Origin: Phaeobacter sp.
GTDB taxonomy: Bacteria; Pseudomonadota; Alphaproteobacteria; Rhodobacterales; Rhodobacteraceae
Length of the DNA: 52,996 nucleotides
Assembly (NCBI RefSeq): GCF_022825805.1
Contig: NZ_JAJDWC010000118.1
Span: 1-52,996 of the forward strand
Direction of reading: 5' to 3'
Shown here: one piece after another, positions 41,243 to 49,902 of the stretch
Layout: each line of letters begins with the position of its first letter
Numbering within the stretch: the stretch's first letter is position 1
Notes under the pieces: generated by a model
What the model saw: the letters and a program-made list of their open reading frames with translations, nothing else
The model's database searches: none
Told to the model about the DNA's origin: nothing
Position numbers and translations under genes: made by a program

Positions 41243-42229
41243 TCAATCGCGATGCTGATCAAAGAAGGCAGCGATCCGTGCGAACACATTTGTGCGGGTG
41301 CCATGGTCTTCCATCATGACTTCGTGTTGGGCGCCATCGATCATCGCCAGCTCACCACTCGGCCAGCGTGCCATGCGTTGGTGGATGGCGTCGGTGTTCA
41401 CAATTTGCTCTTCTGTGCCAAGAAATGTCAGACAGGGCAGGGAGGGCGAGGGTCTGCGGGCCAATTGGGCGCACGCCTTGATGCTCTCGGTCAGCCAGCG
41501 CACCGTCGGGCCCCCGACTGCGAGCCTCGGATCCATCGTCACCTGTCTTTGCATCAGGCGGTACATATCCGCGTCATTTGTCAGCGCATTGCCGGGAAAC
41601 GGGGTCGCAAGCACATAGGGATCAATCGTTGTGGTCGGCGTTCGCATGGAGGCCAGACCGAAACCCGGCCCAACCAAGCTGAGCAAATTGGCAAGGGGGC
41701 GCAGGGGCGCGGGGATTTGTATGCCCCACATCGGGGCTGAAAACACGCAGGCCTTCACTGGTAGCGCTTCATAGACGGCTTGCAGGCCGATGGCACCGCC
41801 CATGGAATGCCCCAGCAGGAACCAGGGTTTTGGCAAGTCCAACGTCTCAACCAATTTGATGCTGGCACGGACGTCGCGTTGATAATCTGAAAACCGTTCA
41901 ACATGGCCCAGCGGGCTGTTGGGCAATGGGCGATCCGCCAGCCCCTGACCGCGCCAATCAATTGCCACCACTGTGTAACCCCGATTGGTCAGGTCAGACG
42001 CGGTGATGCCGTATTTCTCGATATATTCCGTGCGGCCGGGAAACAGGAGGATTGTGCCTTTGGCAGTCGCACCGTTTGGTTGCTGCTCTGGAGGGCGTGC
42101 ATGCCAATGGCCCACGCGTATGCGTAGGCCATCGTCTGTTGTGACCCAATGCGCAGCACCGCCGTCCGGACCCTCGGCAAGTTCCGCGAGATAGGGGGCA
42201 GAGGTCAGCTCCATCAGGTCGCGTGCCAT
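41243..42229 (-). CDS. Alpha/beta hydrolase, lysophospholipase/monoacylglycerol lipase-like
   Basis: The protein has 328 residues. 'GTILLFPGRTEYIEKYG' is the oxyanion region, 'VVAIDWRGQGLADRPL' is a typical lipase strand, and the nucleophile serine sits in 'LLGHSMGGAIGLQ'. An Asp/His pair is likely in 'LGTEEQIVNTD' and 'IDGAQHEVMMED'. No signal peptide is seen. It resembles PldB-type lysophospholipases. Its start overlaps the stop of the SCP2 gene as TGATG, so the two are translationally coupled, suggesting a joint role in lipid handling. Confidence 0.88.
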   Translation of the reverse strand: MARDLMELTSAPYLAELAEGPDGGAAHWVTTDDGLRIRVGHWHARPPEQQPNGATAKGTILLFPGRTEYIEKYGITASDLTNRGYTVVAIDWRGQGLADRPLPNSPLGHVERFSDYQRDVRASIKLVETLDLPKPWFLLGHSMGGAIGLQAVYEALPVKACVFSAPMWGIQIPAPLRPLANLLSLVGPGFGLASMRTPTTTIDPYVLATPFPGNALTNDADMYRLMQRQVTMDPRLAVGGPTVRWLTESIKACAQLARRPSPSLPCLTFLGTEEQIVNTDAIHQRMARWPSGELAMIDGAQHEVMMEDHGTRTNVFARIAAFFDQHRD

Positions 42230-42516
42230 CAGGCCATTGCCGAGGCCAGTTTCATCGCGGTGCCCATGTCACCATCGATGGTCAGTTTGCCACTCATGAA
42301 GGCCGCTGTCGGGTTCAACTCCCCCTCGATGATCGCCTGGAAGGTCTCCGCATCTGCGCTCATGGTGACGTCGGCGTCATCATCCGAAATGCGCGCGCCG
42401 TCTGAATCAAGGATGATTGCGCCCATCCCCGAGATCTCGAATTTGGCGGATCCGTCGAAACCGCCGTCCATTTTGGCGTTCAGTGTTTCTGCAGCTTGTG
42501 TCAGCGCGTCGCTCAT
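42229..42516 (-). CDS. SCP2 sterol-binding-domain protein
   Basis: The protein has 95 residues. It is a single SCP-2 domain: 'AETLNAKMDGGFDGSAKFEISGMGAIILDSDGAR', 'DADVTMSADAETFQAIIEGELNPTAAFMSGKLTIDGDMGTAMKLA'. The ends 'GELNPTAAFMSGKL' and 'GDMGTAMKL' are highly typical. SCP2 domains bind fatty acyl or sterol-like lipids in a hydrophobic tunnel. GAGGAAAACC precedes ATG. It is coupled to the lysophospholipase-like gene. Confidence 0.93.
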   Translation of the reverse strand: MSDALTQAAETLNAKMDGGFDGSAKFEISGMGAIILDSDGARISDDDADVTMSADAETFQAIIEGELNPTAAFMSGKLTIDGDMGTAMKLASAMA

Positions 42517-42613
42517 TGGTTTTCCTCATTTTGGTCGGGACCTGCAATTTTATGTGAGGGACATACCCCCAGGACTGGAAAATGCAGGCCACACAGTTAC
42601 ACTGTTAGCCATC

Positions 42614-43183
42614 ATGGTTGTAAAATGTACCAAGCTCAAAGCTATCGTGGCGGCAACGTCTTTGACAGGGCTGATTTGGACCGCAGCGCCGGTTTTTTCC
42701 CAAAGCGGGACGGAGCCGGATGAGTTGCTGGCCGCCCTCGCAGAGGCAGACCGCGAGGAAGCCATTGCGCTTGACCGTTCGCTGCAGGCGATCTGGGACA
42801 AAAGCGGATCTGCGGCGATGGATTTTCTGTTGAAGCGCGGTCGCGATGCTATGGAGCGGGGCGAAACAAAAGCCGCGGTCGAACATTTCACTGCGCTGAC
42901 GGATCATGCACCAGATTTTGCACGCGGATGGTATGAACGTGCCCGCGCCTATTTTGTGTCCGGGCTCTATGGGCCTGCGGTTGCAGATCTGGAACGCACG
43001 CTTGCTTTGAACCCGAACGACTACAACGCGCTTTATGCGCTCGGAACGTTGTTTGAACGCTTCAACGATCCGGATCGTGCCTATCGGGCCTACCTACTGG
43101 CACAGGCTATACATCCCCATCATGACAAGATAACCAGCGCGCTGGACCGGTTGAAAGACACTGTTTCGGGCAAAGAGCTTTAA
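42614..43183 (+). CDS. Secreted or periplasmic TPR protein
   Basis: The protein has 189 residues from ATG at 42614; a long upstream in-frame extension to 42149 runs antisense through the SCP2 gene and is rejected. The signal peptide is about MVVKCTKLKAIVAATSLTGL up to PVFSQSG. Two to three TPR units follow (about 85-180): 'LLKRGRDAMERGETKAAVEHFTALTDHAPDFARGW', 'RARAYFVSGLYGPAVADLERTLALNPNDYNALYALG', 'DPDRAYRAYLLAQAIHPHH'. TPRs mediate protein contacts; partners are unknown. It lies 38 bp upstream of the helicase gene and may be cotranscribed with it. Confidence 0.82.
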   Translation: MVVKCTKLKAIVAATSLTGLIWTAAPVFSQSGTEPDELLAALAEADREEAIALDRSLQAIWDKSGSAAMDFLLKRGRDAMERGETKAAVEHFTALTDHAPDFARGWYERARAYFVSGLYGPAVADLERTLALNPNDYNALYALGTLFERFNDPDRAYRAYLLAQAIHPHHDKITSALDRLKDTVSGKEL

Positions 43184-43221
43184 GGCCACCGCGAAGAGGC
43201 GGCCTAGGTGTGAGGTGAAGG

Positions 43222-46104
43222 ATGACAGCTGCGCAGATGGCCGGTGACACCCGCATAGTTGCGGTGTTGGGGCCAACAAATACCGGCAAAACCCACTATG
43301 CGATTGAACGGATGCTTGGCCATCGCACAGGCGTAATGGGGTTTCCGCTTCGGCTCTTGGCAAGAGAGGTCTATGACAAGGTCGTGGCCGCACGCGGGCC
43401 ATCTGTCGTTGCCCTGGTGACGGGAGAAGAACGCATCGTGCCGCCGCGGGCGCAGTATTGGATCTGCACGGTCGAGGCCATGCCCGAGGGAATGGGCTGT
43501 GATTTCCTGGCCATCGATGAGATCCAGCTTTGTGCAGATCCGGAGCGAGGTCATGTGTTCACGGATCGCCTGCTGCGGGCGCGCGGCACCAAAGAAACCT
43601 TGTTTCTGGGTGCCGACACCATGCGTGGGCCGATTTCTGCCCTGGTGCCGGGGGTGCAGTTCGTGCGCCGCGAGCGAATGTCAGATCTGGTCTATGCGGG
43701 ATCAAAGAAGATCAGCCGCATGCCGCCGCGCACGGCCATCGTTGGGTTTTCGGTCGACAATGTTTACGCCATCGCCGAATTGATCCGGCGCCAAAAAGGC
43801 GGTGCTGCGGTGGTGATGGGCGCGCTCAGCCCGCGGACGCGGAATGCGCAGGTCGCGATGTATCAAAACGGCGAGGTTGACTACCTTGTGGCGACAGACG
43901 CGATCGGGATGGGGCTCAACCTCGACATCGATCACGTCGCCTTTTCCTCGCTTTCTAAATTTGATGGTCGCCGCATGCGGCCGCTGGCGCCAAATGAACT
44001 GGCCCAGATTGCCGGGCGCGCCGGTCGTGGCATGTCGCACGGCAGTTTCGGTGTGACCGGCGATGCGCCGCCCTTGGACGAAGGCGTTGCCCAGGCGATT
44101 ATGGACCACCGCTTCACGCCGCTGAAAAAACTCAACTGGCGCTCTGCGGCGCTGCAATTTGGCACGGTGGATGCGCTGATCCGGTCCCTCGAATCATCGC
44201 CGCAGGACCCTACGCTGGTCAAAGCACGCGAAGCAGATGACCTGATTGCGCTCAAATCCCTGTCTCAACAGGCAGACGTCATTGACCGAACTACGACGGC
44301 TCCATCGGTGCAACTGCTGTGGGATGTATGTCGCGTTCCTGATTTTCGTGGGATTTCTCAGGCTGAACATGCGGGCCTGTTGGGGGTGCTTTTCCAGTAT
44401 TTGCACGATTCTGGCAGGGTCCCCGATGATTGGCTGGCGCGGCAGATCAAGCGCATTGACCGGGTTGACGGAAACATCGACGTTCTGTCCAAACGGCTGG
44501 CCTTTATCCGGACCTGGACCTATGTCGCACAAAGGAAGGGCTGGGTTCGTGATGAAAGTCATTGGCGTGACCAAACGCGCGCTGTAGAAGACAGATTGTC
44601 AGACGCCTTGCACGAACGTCTGACTCAGCGATTTGTGGACCGGCGCACGTCCGTGCTTTTGCGCCGGCTCAAACAGAAGGAGGCCCTTTTGGCCGAAGTT
44701 AATGACAAAGGTGAAGTGACCGTCGAAGGGGAATTCGTTGGTCGTCTCGAGGGTTTCCGGTTCTCGCCGGACAAGGGTGCTCAGGGTGCCGAAGCGAAGG
44801 CTTTAAAGTCTGCGTCCTTGCAGGCGCTTGCTCCGCAATTCCATCTGCGGGCAGATCGTTTTTACAACGCGCCTGATACCGAGATTGATTTTACCGATCA
44901 GGGTGGCCTGATGTGGGGCGAATACGCGGTCGGGAAACTGGTCGCAGGCGCAGATCCGTTGAACCCGCGCATTGACGTATTTGTTGATGATGCGGCTGGT
45001 CCGGATGTGGCTCAGAAGGTCGAGCGCCGTCTACAGCACTTCATTTCCCGCAAGATCAATGCGCTGTTTGAGCCGCTTTTGAACCTGCAACGCGACGAAG
45101 AGCTGTCTGGTCTGGCGCGTGGTTTTGCGTTCCGCATGGTCGAAGCGCTGGGACTTTTGCCCCGTGCAGAGGTGGCCCAAGAGGTCAAAGACCTGGATCA
45201 AGACGCCCGCGGTGCTCTGCGCAAACATGGCATCCGCTTTGGTCAGTTCACCATCTTCATGCCTCTGCTTCTGAAACCCGCGCCGACCCGCTTGCGGCTT
45301 GTGTTGTGGGCGCTGTCGAAAGGTCTGACTGAATTTCCAGATGCACCGCCTGCGGGCCTGGTGACGGTTCCGGCCACAACTGACGCGCCCGAAGGCTACG
45401 CCACTATGTGTGGTTATCGCAATGCAGGCGAGCGGATGATCCGGATCGATATGCTGGAGCGGCTGGCCGACATGCTGCGCGCCGAAGACAGCCGTGGCGG
45501 TTTCGAAGCCAAAGCCGATATGCTGTCCATCACCGGCATGACGCTCGAGCAGTTTGCTGATCTGATGCAGGGCCTTGGCTACCAGGCTGAGCGCGCGGAG
45601 CGGGTTAAGGTGAAAGCCGCGCCTGTTGTTGAAGCGCCCGCAGATCCTGCCGCTGCTGAGGCTGCGGGTGAAGACACGGCTGCAGGTGACGATAAACCTG
45701 CCGAGGTTGATGTGGCCGCGGAGACGCCAGCTGAGACAACGGCAGAGCCGCAAGCCGAGCCTGCAGAGGCTGCGACCGGCGCTGAAAACGAGGCCGCAAC
45801 GCCGAGCGAACCCGAGATGGAGGTCTATTTCACCTTCACATGGGGTCGCAACCGCGCGAAAGGTGCTCATCAGGGACAAGGCCGCCGTCGCCAGGGCGGA
45901 GAGCCGTCGCGAGGTGGCAAGCCAGATGGTGACCGTGGCAAAGGCGGCAAGCCGCGTCGCGGTGGTAAACCTGCCAAGAAAGGTGGCCCCCGTTCGGATC
46001 AGAACAGCAAAGTCTATTCCGCGCGACCACCAAAAAAGGAAAAGCAGATTGATCCAGACAACCCCTTCGCCGCGGCGTTGATGGGGCTGAAACAGGACAA
46101 CTGA
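43222..46104 (+). CDS. Suv3-like superfamily 2 helicase with basic glycine-rich tail
   Basis: The protein has 960 residues. Walker A GPTNTGKT is at 17-24, the motif II box is DEIQ at 99-102 (the form typical of Suv3/Mgm RNA helicases), 'LFLGADTMRG' is motif III, and motif V/VI segments are 'TDAIGMGLNLDIDHVAF' and 'QIAGRAGRGMSHG'. A Suv3 C-terminal helical region follows, then a large middle part and a low-complexity Ala/Glu-rich segment at about 795-865. The basic Gly/Lys/Arg-rich segment at about 875-930 probably binds RNA. It may unwind structured RNA, perhaps with RNases. The exact role in alphaproteobacteria is not established to my knowledge. It is 7 bp upstream of the Hsp15-like gene. 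Confidence 0.9.
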   Translation: MTAAQMAGDTRIVAVLGPTNTGKTHYAIERMLGHRTGVMGFPLRLLAREVYDKVVAARGPSVVALVTGEERIVPPRAQYWICTVEAMPEGMGCDFLAIDEIQLCADPERGHVFTDRLLRARGTKETLFLGADTMRGPISALVPGVQFVRRERMSDLVYAGSKKISRMPPRTAIVGFSVDNVYAIAELIRRQKGGAAVVMGALSPRTRNAQVAMYQNGEVDYLVATDAIGMGLNLDIDHVAFSSLSKFDGRRMRPLAPNELAQIAGRAGRGMSHGSFGVTGDAPPLDEGVAQAIMDHRFTPLKKLNWRSAALQFGTVDALIRSLESSPQDPTLVKAREADDLIALKSLSQQADVIDRTTTAPSVQLLWDVCRVPDFRGISQAEHAGLLGVLFQYLHDSGRVPDDWLARQIKRIDRVDGNIDVLSKRLAFIRTWTYVAQRKGWVRDESHWRDQTRAVEDRLSDALHERLTQRFVDRRTSVLLRRLKQKEALLAEVNDKGEVTVEGEFVGRLEGFRFSPDKGAQGAEAKALKSASLQALAPQFHLRADRFYNAPDTEIDFTDQGGLMWGEYAVGKLVAGADPLNPRIDVFVDDAAGPDVAQKVERRLQHFISRKINALFEPLLNLQRDEELSGLARGFAFRMVEALGLLPRAEVAQEVKDLDQDARGALRKHGIRFGQFTIFMPLLLKPAPTRLRLVLWALSKGLTEFPDAPPAGLVTVPATTDAPEGYATMCGYRNAGERMIRIDMLERLADMLRAEDSRGGFEAKADMLSITGMTLEQFADLMQGLGYQAERAERVKVKAAPVVEAPADPAAAEAAGEDTAAGDDKPAEVDVAAETPAETTAEPQAEPAEAATGAENEAATPSEPEMEVYFTFTWGRNRAKGAHQGQGRRRQGGEPSRGGKPDGDRGKGGKPRRGGKPAKKGGPRSDQNSKVYSARPPKKEKQIDPDNPFAAALMGLKQDN

Positions 46105-46111
46105 CCTGGCT

Positions 46112-46486
46112 ATGGTGCCGTCGTCGGAGAAAATCCGTGTGGACAAATGGCTGTGGCAGGCCCGGTTTTTCAAAACCCGGAGCCTGTCCGCCAAGCTTGT
46201 CACTGCCGGACATCTTCGCATCAACGGCACCAGGGCCACCAAACCATCCCAGAACGTCTCCCCCGGGGACGTCCTGACCTTTCCGCAGGGGCGGGAGATA
46301 CGCACGATCCAGGTTGAGGCGATCGGAACCCGGAGGGGACCAGCACCCGAAGCCGCAGGCCTGTACCTCGATTTGACCGAAAAACAGGACCACGTGCCAC
46401 AGAACCCGCGCTTCGAAGGAAAAGGTCGCCCTGACAAGAAACAGCGTAGAGCACTTGATCTTACTCGTAAGCAGAGTGCGTTTTGA
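46112..46486 (+). CDS. hslR: RNA-binding S4-domain protein, Hsp15-like
   Basis: The protein has 124 residues. The S4 domain is at about 8-65 ('IRVDKWLWQARFFKTRSLSAKLVTAGHLRINGTRA'), with 'DVLTFPQGREIRTIQVEAIGTRRGPAPEA' following and a basic C-terminal tail ('KGRPDKKQRRALDLTRKQ'). Hsp15 binds stalled 50S subunits carrying nascent chains after heat stress. It follows the helicase by 7 bp, which is consistent with a shared RNA/translation rescue role. Confidence 0.9.
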   Translation: MVPSSEKIRVDKWLWQARFFKTRSLSAKLVTAGHLRINGTRATKPSQNVSPGDVLTFPQGREIRTIQVEAIGTRRGPAPEAAGLYLDLTEKQDHVPQNPRFEGKGRPDKKQRRALDLTRKQSAF

Positions 46487-46549
46487 CATCTTGAAGCCTT
46501 ACCGCTTGTGAATTAGCTATTCGCCAAACAGAAACGGGACTCGCCCAAA

Positions 46550-46888
46550 ATGACCTATGTCGTTACGGACAACTGCATCGCTTGCAAATACACAGACTGT
46601 GTTGAGGTCTGCCCAGTAGATTGTTTCTACGAGGGTGAGAACACATTGGTCATTCACCCTGACGAATGCATCGACTGCGGCGTCTGTGAACCGGAATGCC
46701 CAGCGGACGCCATTCGCCCCGACACCGAGCCTGACATGGACAAATGGGTTGAATTCAATCGCAAGTATTCGGAACTTTGGCCTGTGATCGTATCCAAGAA
46801 AGATCCGATGCCAGGCTACGAAGAGCGTGACGGCGAAGAGGGCAAATTGGAGAAATACTTCTCTGAGGCGCCCGGCGAAGGCGGCTAA
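46550..46888 (+). CDS. fdxA: Seven-iron ferredoxin (3Fe-4S/4Fe-4S)
   Basis: The protein has 112 residues, the standard FdxA length. Cluster cysteines lie in '[22 protein letters not shown]' (Cys9, 12, 17, 21) and in '[17 protein letters not shown]'. The layout C-x7-C plus C-x2-C-x2-C-x3-CP is that of 7Fe ferredoxins, and the C-terminal helix '[18 protein letters not shown]' is characteristic. It is a soluble electron carrier of undefined partner. A terminator follows about 40 bp downstream. Confidence 0.96.
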   Translation: MTYVVTDNCIACKYTDCVEVCPVDCFYEGENTLVIHPDECIDCGVCEPECPADAIRPDTEPDMDKWVEFNRKYSELWPVIVSKKDPMPGYEERDGEEGKLEKYFSEAPGEGG

Positions 46889-47262
46889 CACCCTGAATGA
46901 TTCCATCTTGTGTGGAACACAGCTTCTTGAAACGGCACGTGCGCACCAAACCGCCGTGCCGTTTTTGTATTTTCGGACAAAAGCCTTTTGTAATCAGTGC
47001 ATTGCCAGTTTTTTGTGTGATGTCTTTTTATCTCATTGACCGCCATGGGCCATCGGCTTTTTTCAGGCCCAAAATTATGTTATGCTAAAGCGGTAGACCG
47101 ATATAACCGAATGCCCGCCTTGACCGTGCGTTGGAAAGCGCATGGCCACAGAGGCGGCTTTTCTGTGACATGTAAGGGAGCGCAGATCCGGCTGTCGCCG
47201 GAACCCAGCCGTGTCGCAGCACGGCCGACGCTGATGTCGGCACATAGCGAGGAAAGACCTGT
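46889..47262. other. Intergenic region between fdxA and carD
   Basis: These 374 bp hold the fdxA terminator at 46930-46966 and presumably the carD promoter in the AT-rich part near 47060-47090, where TTATGCTAAA resembles a -10 element. I see no other gene. Open frames on both strands here lack ribosome-binding sites. Confidence 0.5.
46930..46966 (+). terminator. Rho-independent terminator of fdxA
   Basis: AAACGGCACG (46930-46939) pairs with CGTGCCGTTT (46955-46964), followed by a T run ending at 46966. The loop is 15 nt. Confidence 0.85.
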
Positions 47263-47772
47263 ATGACCAAGACGAAAAAGCCCGAATTTCGGCCGGATGA
47301 TTATGTTGTGTACCCTGCACATGGCGTGGGACAGATCATCTCCATCGAAGAACAAGAAGTGGCTGGGTTCAAGCTAGAACTGTTCGTGATCACCTTTGAA
47401 AAAGACAAAATGACCCTGCGGGTGCCGACTCATAAGGCAACCGAAATTGGCATGCGGTCCCTTAGCTCGCCAGATGTGATTGCCAAAGCCATGACCACGC
47501 TGAAAGGCAAGGCGAAGGTCAAGCGTGCCATGTGGTCCCGTCGGGCGCAGGAGTATGAGCAAAAGATCAATTCAGGCGATTTGATTTCGATTGCTGAAGT
47601 TGTGCGCGATCTCCACCGCACAGATGACCAGCGAGAGCAGAGCTACTCCGAGCGGCAGCTTTATGAAGCGGCGCTGGAACGTCTGACCCGCGAAGTTGCA
47701 GCGGTTTCTGGCGGTGATGAGATTTCGGCGGCGAAACAAGTCGATGATGTCCTGACATCCCGCGCTGCCTAA
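47263..47772 (+). CDS. carD: CarD-family RNA polymerase-binding transcription regulator
   Basis: The protein has 169 residues, the usual length in alphaproteobacteria. The N-terminal RNA polymerase-interaction (Tudor-like) domain is 'FRPDDYVVYPAHGVGQIISIEEQEVAG', followed by 'YVITF'-type strand 'ELFVITFEKDKMTLRVPTHKA'. The helical DNA-contact part contains 'WSRRAQEYEQKINSGDLISIAEVVRDLHR'. CarD stabilises open promoter complexes at rRNA and many housekeeping promoters. GCGAGGAAAG precedes ATG. A strong terminator follows. Confidence 0.96.
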   Translation: MTKTKKPEFRPDDYVVYPAHGVGQIISIEEQEVAGFKLELFVITFEKDKMTLRVPTHKATEIGMRSLSSPDVIAKAMTTLKGKAKVKRAMWSRRAQEYEQKINSGDLISIAEVVRDLHRTDDQREQSYSERQLYEAALERLTREVAAVSGGDEISAAKQVDDVLTSRAA

Positions 47773-47788
47773 GGCCAGATAAACAAGA

Positions 47789-47817
47789 AGCGCAGGGGAG
47801 ACCCTGCGCTTTTTTTT
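47789..47817 (+). terminator. Rho-independent terminator of carD
   Basis: AGCGCAGGG (47789-47797) and CCCTGCGCT (47802-47810) pair around a GAGA tetraloop, followed by TTTTTTT. The structure is near perfect. Confidence 0.93.
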
Positions 47818-47821
47818 GGGC

Positions 47822-48586
47822 TCAGACGTAGAGTGCGAGCAGGCACAACAGCCCGGCAATTTCGCTGATCTGCTGCGTCGCGCCGAGCACATCGCCGGTT
47901 TGTCCGCCAATCTTTGCGCGCGCTAGTTTGGCAACCGCTGCGGCAGCAACCAACATTACGCCAGTGGCTACAATAGCGCTGCTGCCCAACAGAGCGATCG
48001 CCCCAATCAGCGCGACACCAACACCAACATAGGCCCGAGTGGGCTTTGGCTTACCCACCGACTGCGACAAGCCGGAATGGCGTGCATTGGGCATATGCGC
48101 CATCAAGACAGGCATCATGGCCCGGCTCAGCATCGCGGTGGCAATCACGATCCACACGCCGGTCACGGGGATCAAAGCAGCGAGCGCCCCCCAGCGCAAT
48201 CCGATCCCGATGATCAGCGCCAAGACGCCATAGGTTCCGATATGGCTGTCTTTCATGATATCCAATCGCCTGCCGCGGTCGAAACCGCCCCAGAAACCAT
48301 CCACGGTATCGGCCAACCCATCTTCGTGCATGGCACCGCTGAGCAGGATCAAAACTGCGATCATCAGCCCTGCAGAAACAACGGCCGGCAGCCCGATAGA
48401 GAGTGAAATCTGACCTATAGCTGCAGCGGGCAAAGCAACAGCTAGACCTGCAAATGGGAAGGCCCATACAGCCTGTGCTTGTCTTGCGAAGTCGCTTTTG
48501 TCCAAATGCGGTAGTGGTAAACGGGTTAGGAGAACGAGGGAAAGTAGGATATCTATAATCTTCATGTCGTTTTTTGGCATAAGCAT
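47822..48586 (-). CDS. cobS: Adenosylcobinamide-GDP ribazoletransferase (cobalamin synthase)
   Basis: The protein has 254 residues, a multi-pass membrane protein with about six hydrophobic helices. 'LLTRLPLP' near the start and 'GAMHEDGLADTVDGFWGGFDRGRRLDIMKDSHIGTYG' are the family signatures; the acidic motif binds Mg and the nucleotide. 'LSRAMMPVLMAHMPNARHSGLS' follows. It joins adenosylcobinamide-GDP to alpha-ribazole in the inner membrane, the last step of B12 assembly. It diverges from cobT. ATG at 48586 is used; ATG at 48580 or 48565 are alternatives. Confidence 0.95.
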   Translation of the reverse strand: MLMPKNDMKIIDILLSLVLLTRLPLPHLDKSDFARQAQAVWAFPFAGLAVALPAAAIGQISLSIGLPAVVSAGLMIAVLILLSGAMHEDGLADTVDGFWGGFDRGRRLDIMKDSHIGTYGVLALIIGIGLRWGALAALIPVTGVWIVIATAMLSRAMMPVLMAHMPNARHSGLSQSVGKPKPTRAYVGVGVALIGAIALLGSSAIVATGVMLVAAAAVAKLARAKIGGQTGDVLGATQQISEIAGLLCLLALYV

Positions 48587-48680
48587 GGCTCTGGCAGGAC
48601 TTGCGGTGTGACTGGGAACAGGTACATACGGTTAAACCGCTTTACCTGCGGCCCCCCCTTGGATGCAATGAGGCTTTTGA

Positions 48681-49697
48681 ATGCTGTCTCCGCTGTTTTC
48701 ACTTGATCACTTCCGCGCCCAGCTGGCTCAGGCGCCAGGCGTGGACTCCGAAGCCGAAACGGCCGCGGCAGAGCGCAACGCGCAGCTCACCAAACCGCCG
48801 GGGTCTTTGGGCCGCCTGGAGGATCTTGCAATCTGGTACGCAAGCTGGCGTGGCGCCGCACGGCCCATGATCACCGCACCCCAGGTGATCATCTTTGCGG
48901 GCAACCATGGTGTGGTTCAGCAGGGCGTTTCGGCGTTTCCGGGCGAAGTGACCTCGCAGATGGTGGCCAACTTCCAAAATGGTGGCGCTGCGATCAATCA
49001 ATTGTCGAAGATGGCCGGGGCCCGGCTGGATGTGCACAGCATCGAACTGGACCGCCCGACACAGGATTTCACCCAGGACGCGGCGATGACAGAGGAAGAG
49101 CTGCTGTCTGCTCTGCAAATCGGCTGGAATTCGGTTGATCCAGAGGCCGACCTTGTTGTGGTCGGAGAAATGGGCATCGGCAACACCACGCCTGCGGCTG
49201 CGCTGGCTTGTGCGCTTTTTGGTGGCGATGCCGGAGAGTGGACGGGCCGTGGCACCGGTGTGGATGATGCGGGCCTGGCGATCAAAACCCGCGTGGTTGC
49301 TGAGGGCGTCGCAAAACACGGACCGCATATCAACGATGGTCTGGAGGCTCTGCGCAGGCTTGGGGGCCGTGAAATCGCCGCAATGGCAGGTGCGATGGTT
49401 GCGGCGCGTATGATGCGCATCCCACTGATTCTAGATGGGTTCATCTGTTGCGCCGCCGCGGCATGTCTGGCGCGTCTGGATCCTAACTCTCTGGATCATG
49501 CGGTTGCCGGACACCAAAGCGCAGAGGGCGCGCATGCTGCGCTGTTGAAGCACCTGGGCAAGCCTCCGTTTTTGACGCTCGACCTGCGATTGGGAGAAGG
49601 CTCTGGCGCTGCGCTGGCGATCCAGATTTTGCGGGGCGCTGTCGCCTGTCACAGTGGCATGGCAACATTTGCCGAAGCAGGCGTTTCAGACGGTTGA
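48681..49697 (+). CDS. cobT: Nicotinate-nucleotide--dimethylbenzimidazole phosphoribosyltransferase
   Basis: The protein has 338 residues, normal for CobT/CobU. Signatures: '[17 protein letters not shown]', '[30 protein letters not shown]', '[23 protein letters not shown]', '[14 protein letters not shown]', and the C-terminal '[12 protein letters not shown]' with the catalytic Glu. It makes alpha-ribazole phosphate, the lower-ligand nucleotide that CobS consumes after dephosphorylation. TGAGGCTTTTGA precedes ATG. cobS lies divergently 94 bp away. Confidence 0.96.
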   Translation: MLSPLFSLDHFRAQLAQAPGVDSEAETAAAERNAQLTKPPGSLGRLEDLAIWYASWRGAARPMITAPQVIIFAGNHGVVQQGVSAFPGEVTSQMVANFQNGGAAINQLSKMAGARLDVHSIELDRPTQDFTQDAAMTEEELLSALQIGWNSVDPEADLVVVGEMGIGNTTPAAALACALFGGDAGEWTGRGTGVDDAGLAIKTRVVAEGVAKHGPHINDGLEALRRLGGREIAAMAGAMVAARMMRIPLILDGFICCAAAACLARLDPNSLDHAVAGHQSAEGAHAALLKHLGKPPFLTLDLRLGEGSGAALAIQILRGAVACHSGMATFAEAGVSDG

Positions 49698-49902
49698 TGG
49701 TCTGGCGCGGCAGATCCTGTCGCGGCGATATCACTTACCACAACTTTGAGTGTTTGCCCTTTTTGGGGCGTATCGTAGCCGCCTGATTAACGGCTGCGAG
49801 CTAGACATTTTAGTCGACATAAAGGGCGCGCACCTAGGACGCATATCCAATGCGTTCCTTTTACCGATGGGCGATACTTGGTCGCTTCGGCAGCTTGGTC
49901 GA

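Noticed and set aside
41028-41258. 76-codon plus-strand frame between PepF and the hydrolase
   Set aside because: Overlaps the PepF start region, no ribosome-binding site and no resemblance to known proteins.
45031-46437. 468-codon minus-strand frame opposite the helicase and Hsp15 genes
   Set aside because: Antisense of a Gly/Arg-rich tail; composition alone keeps it open.
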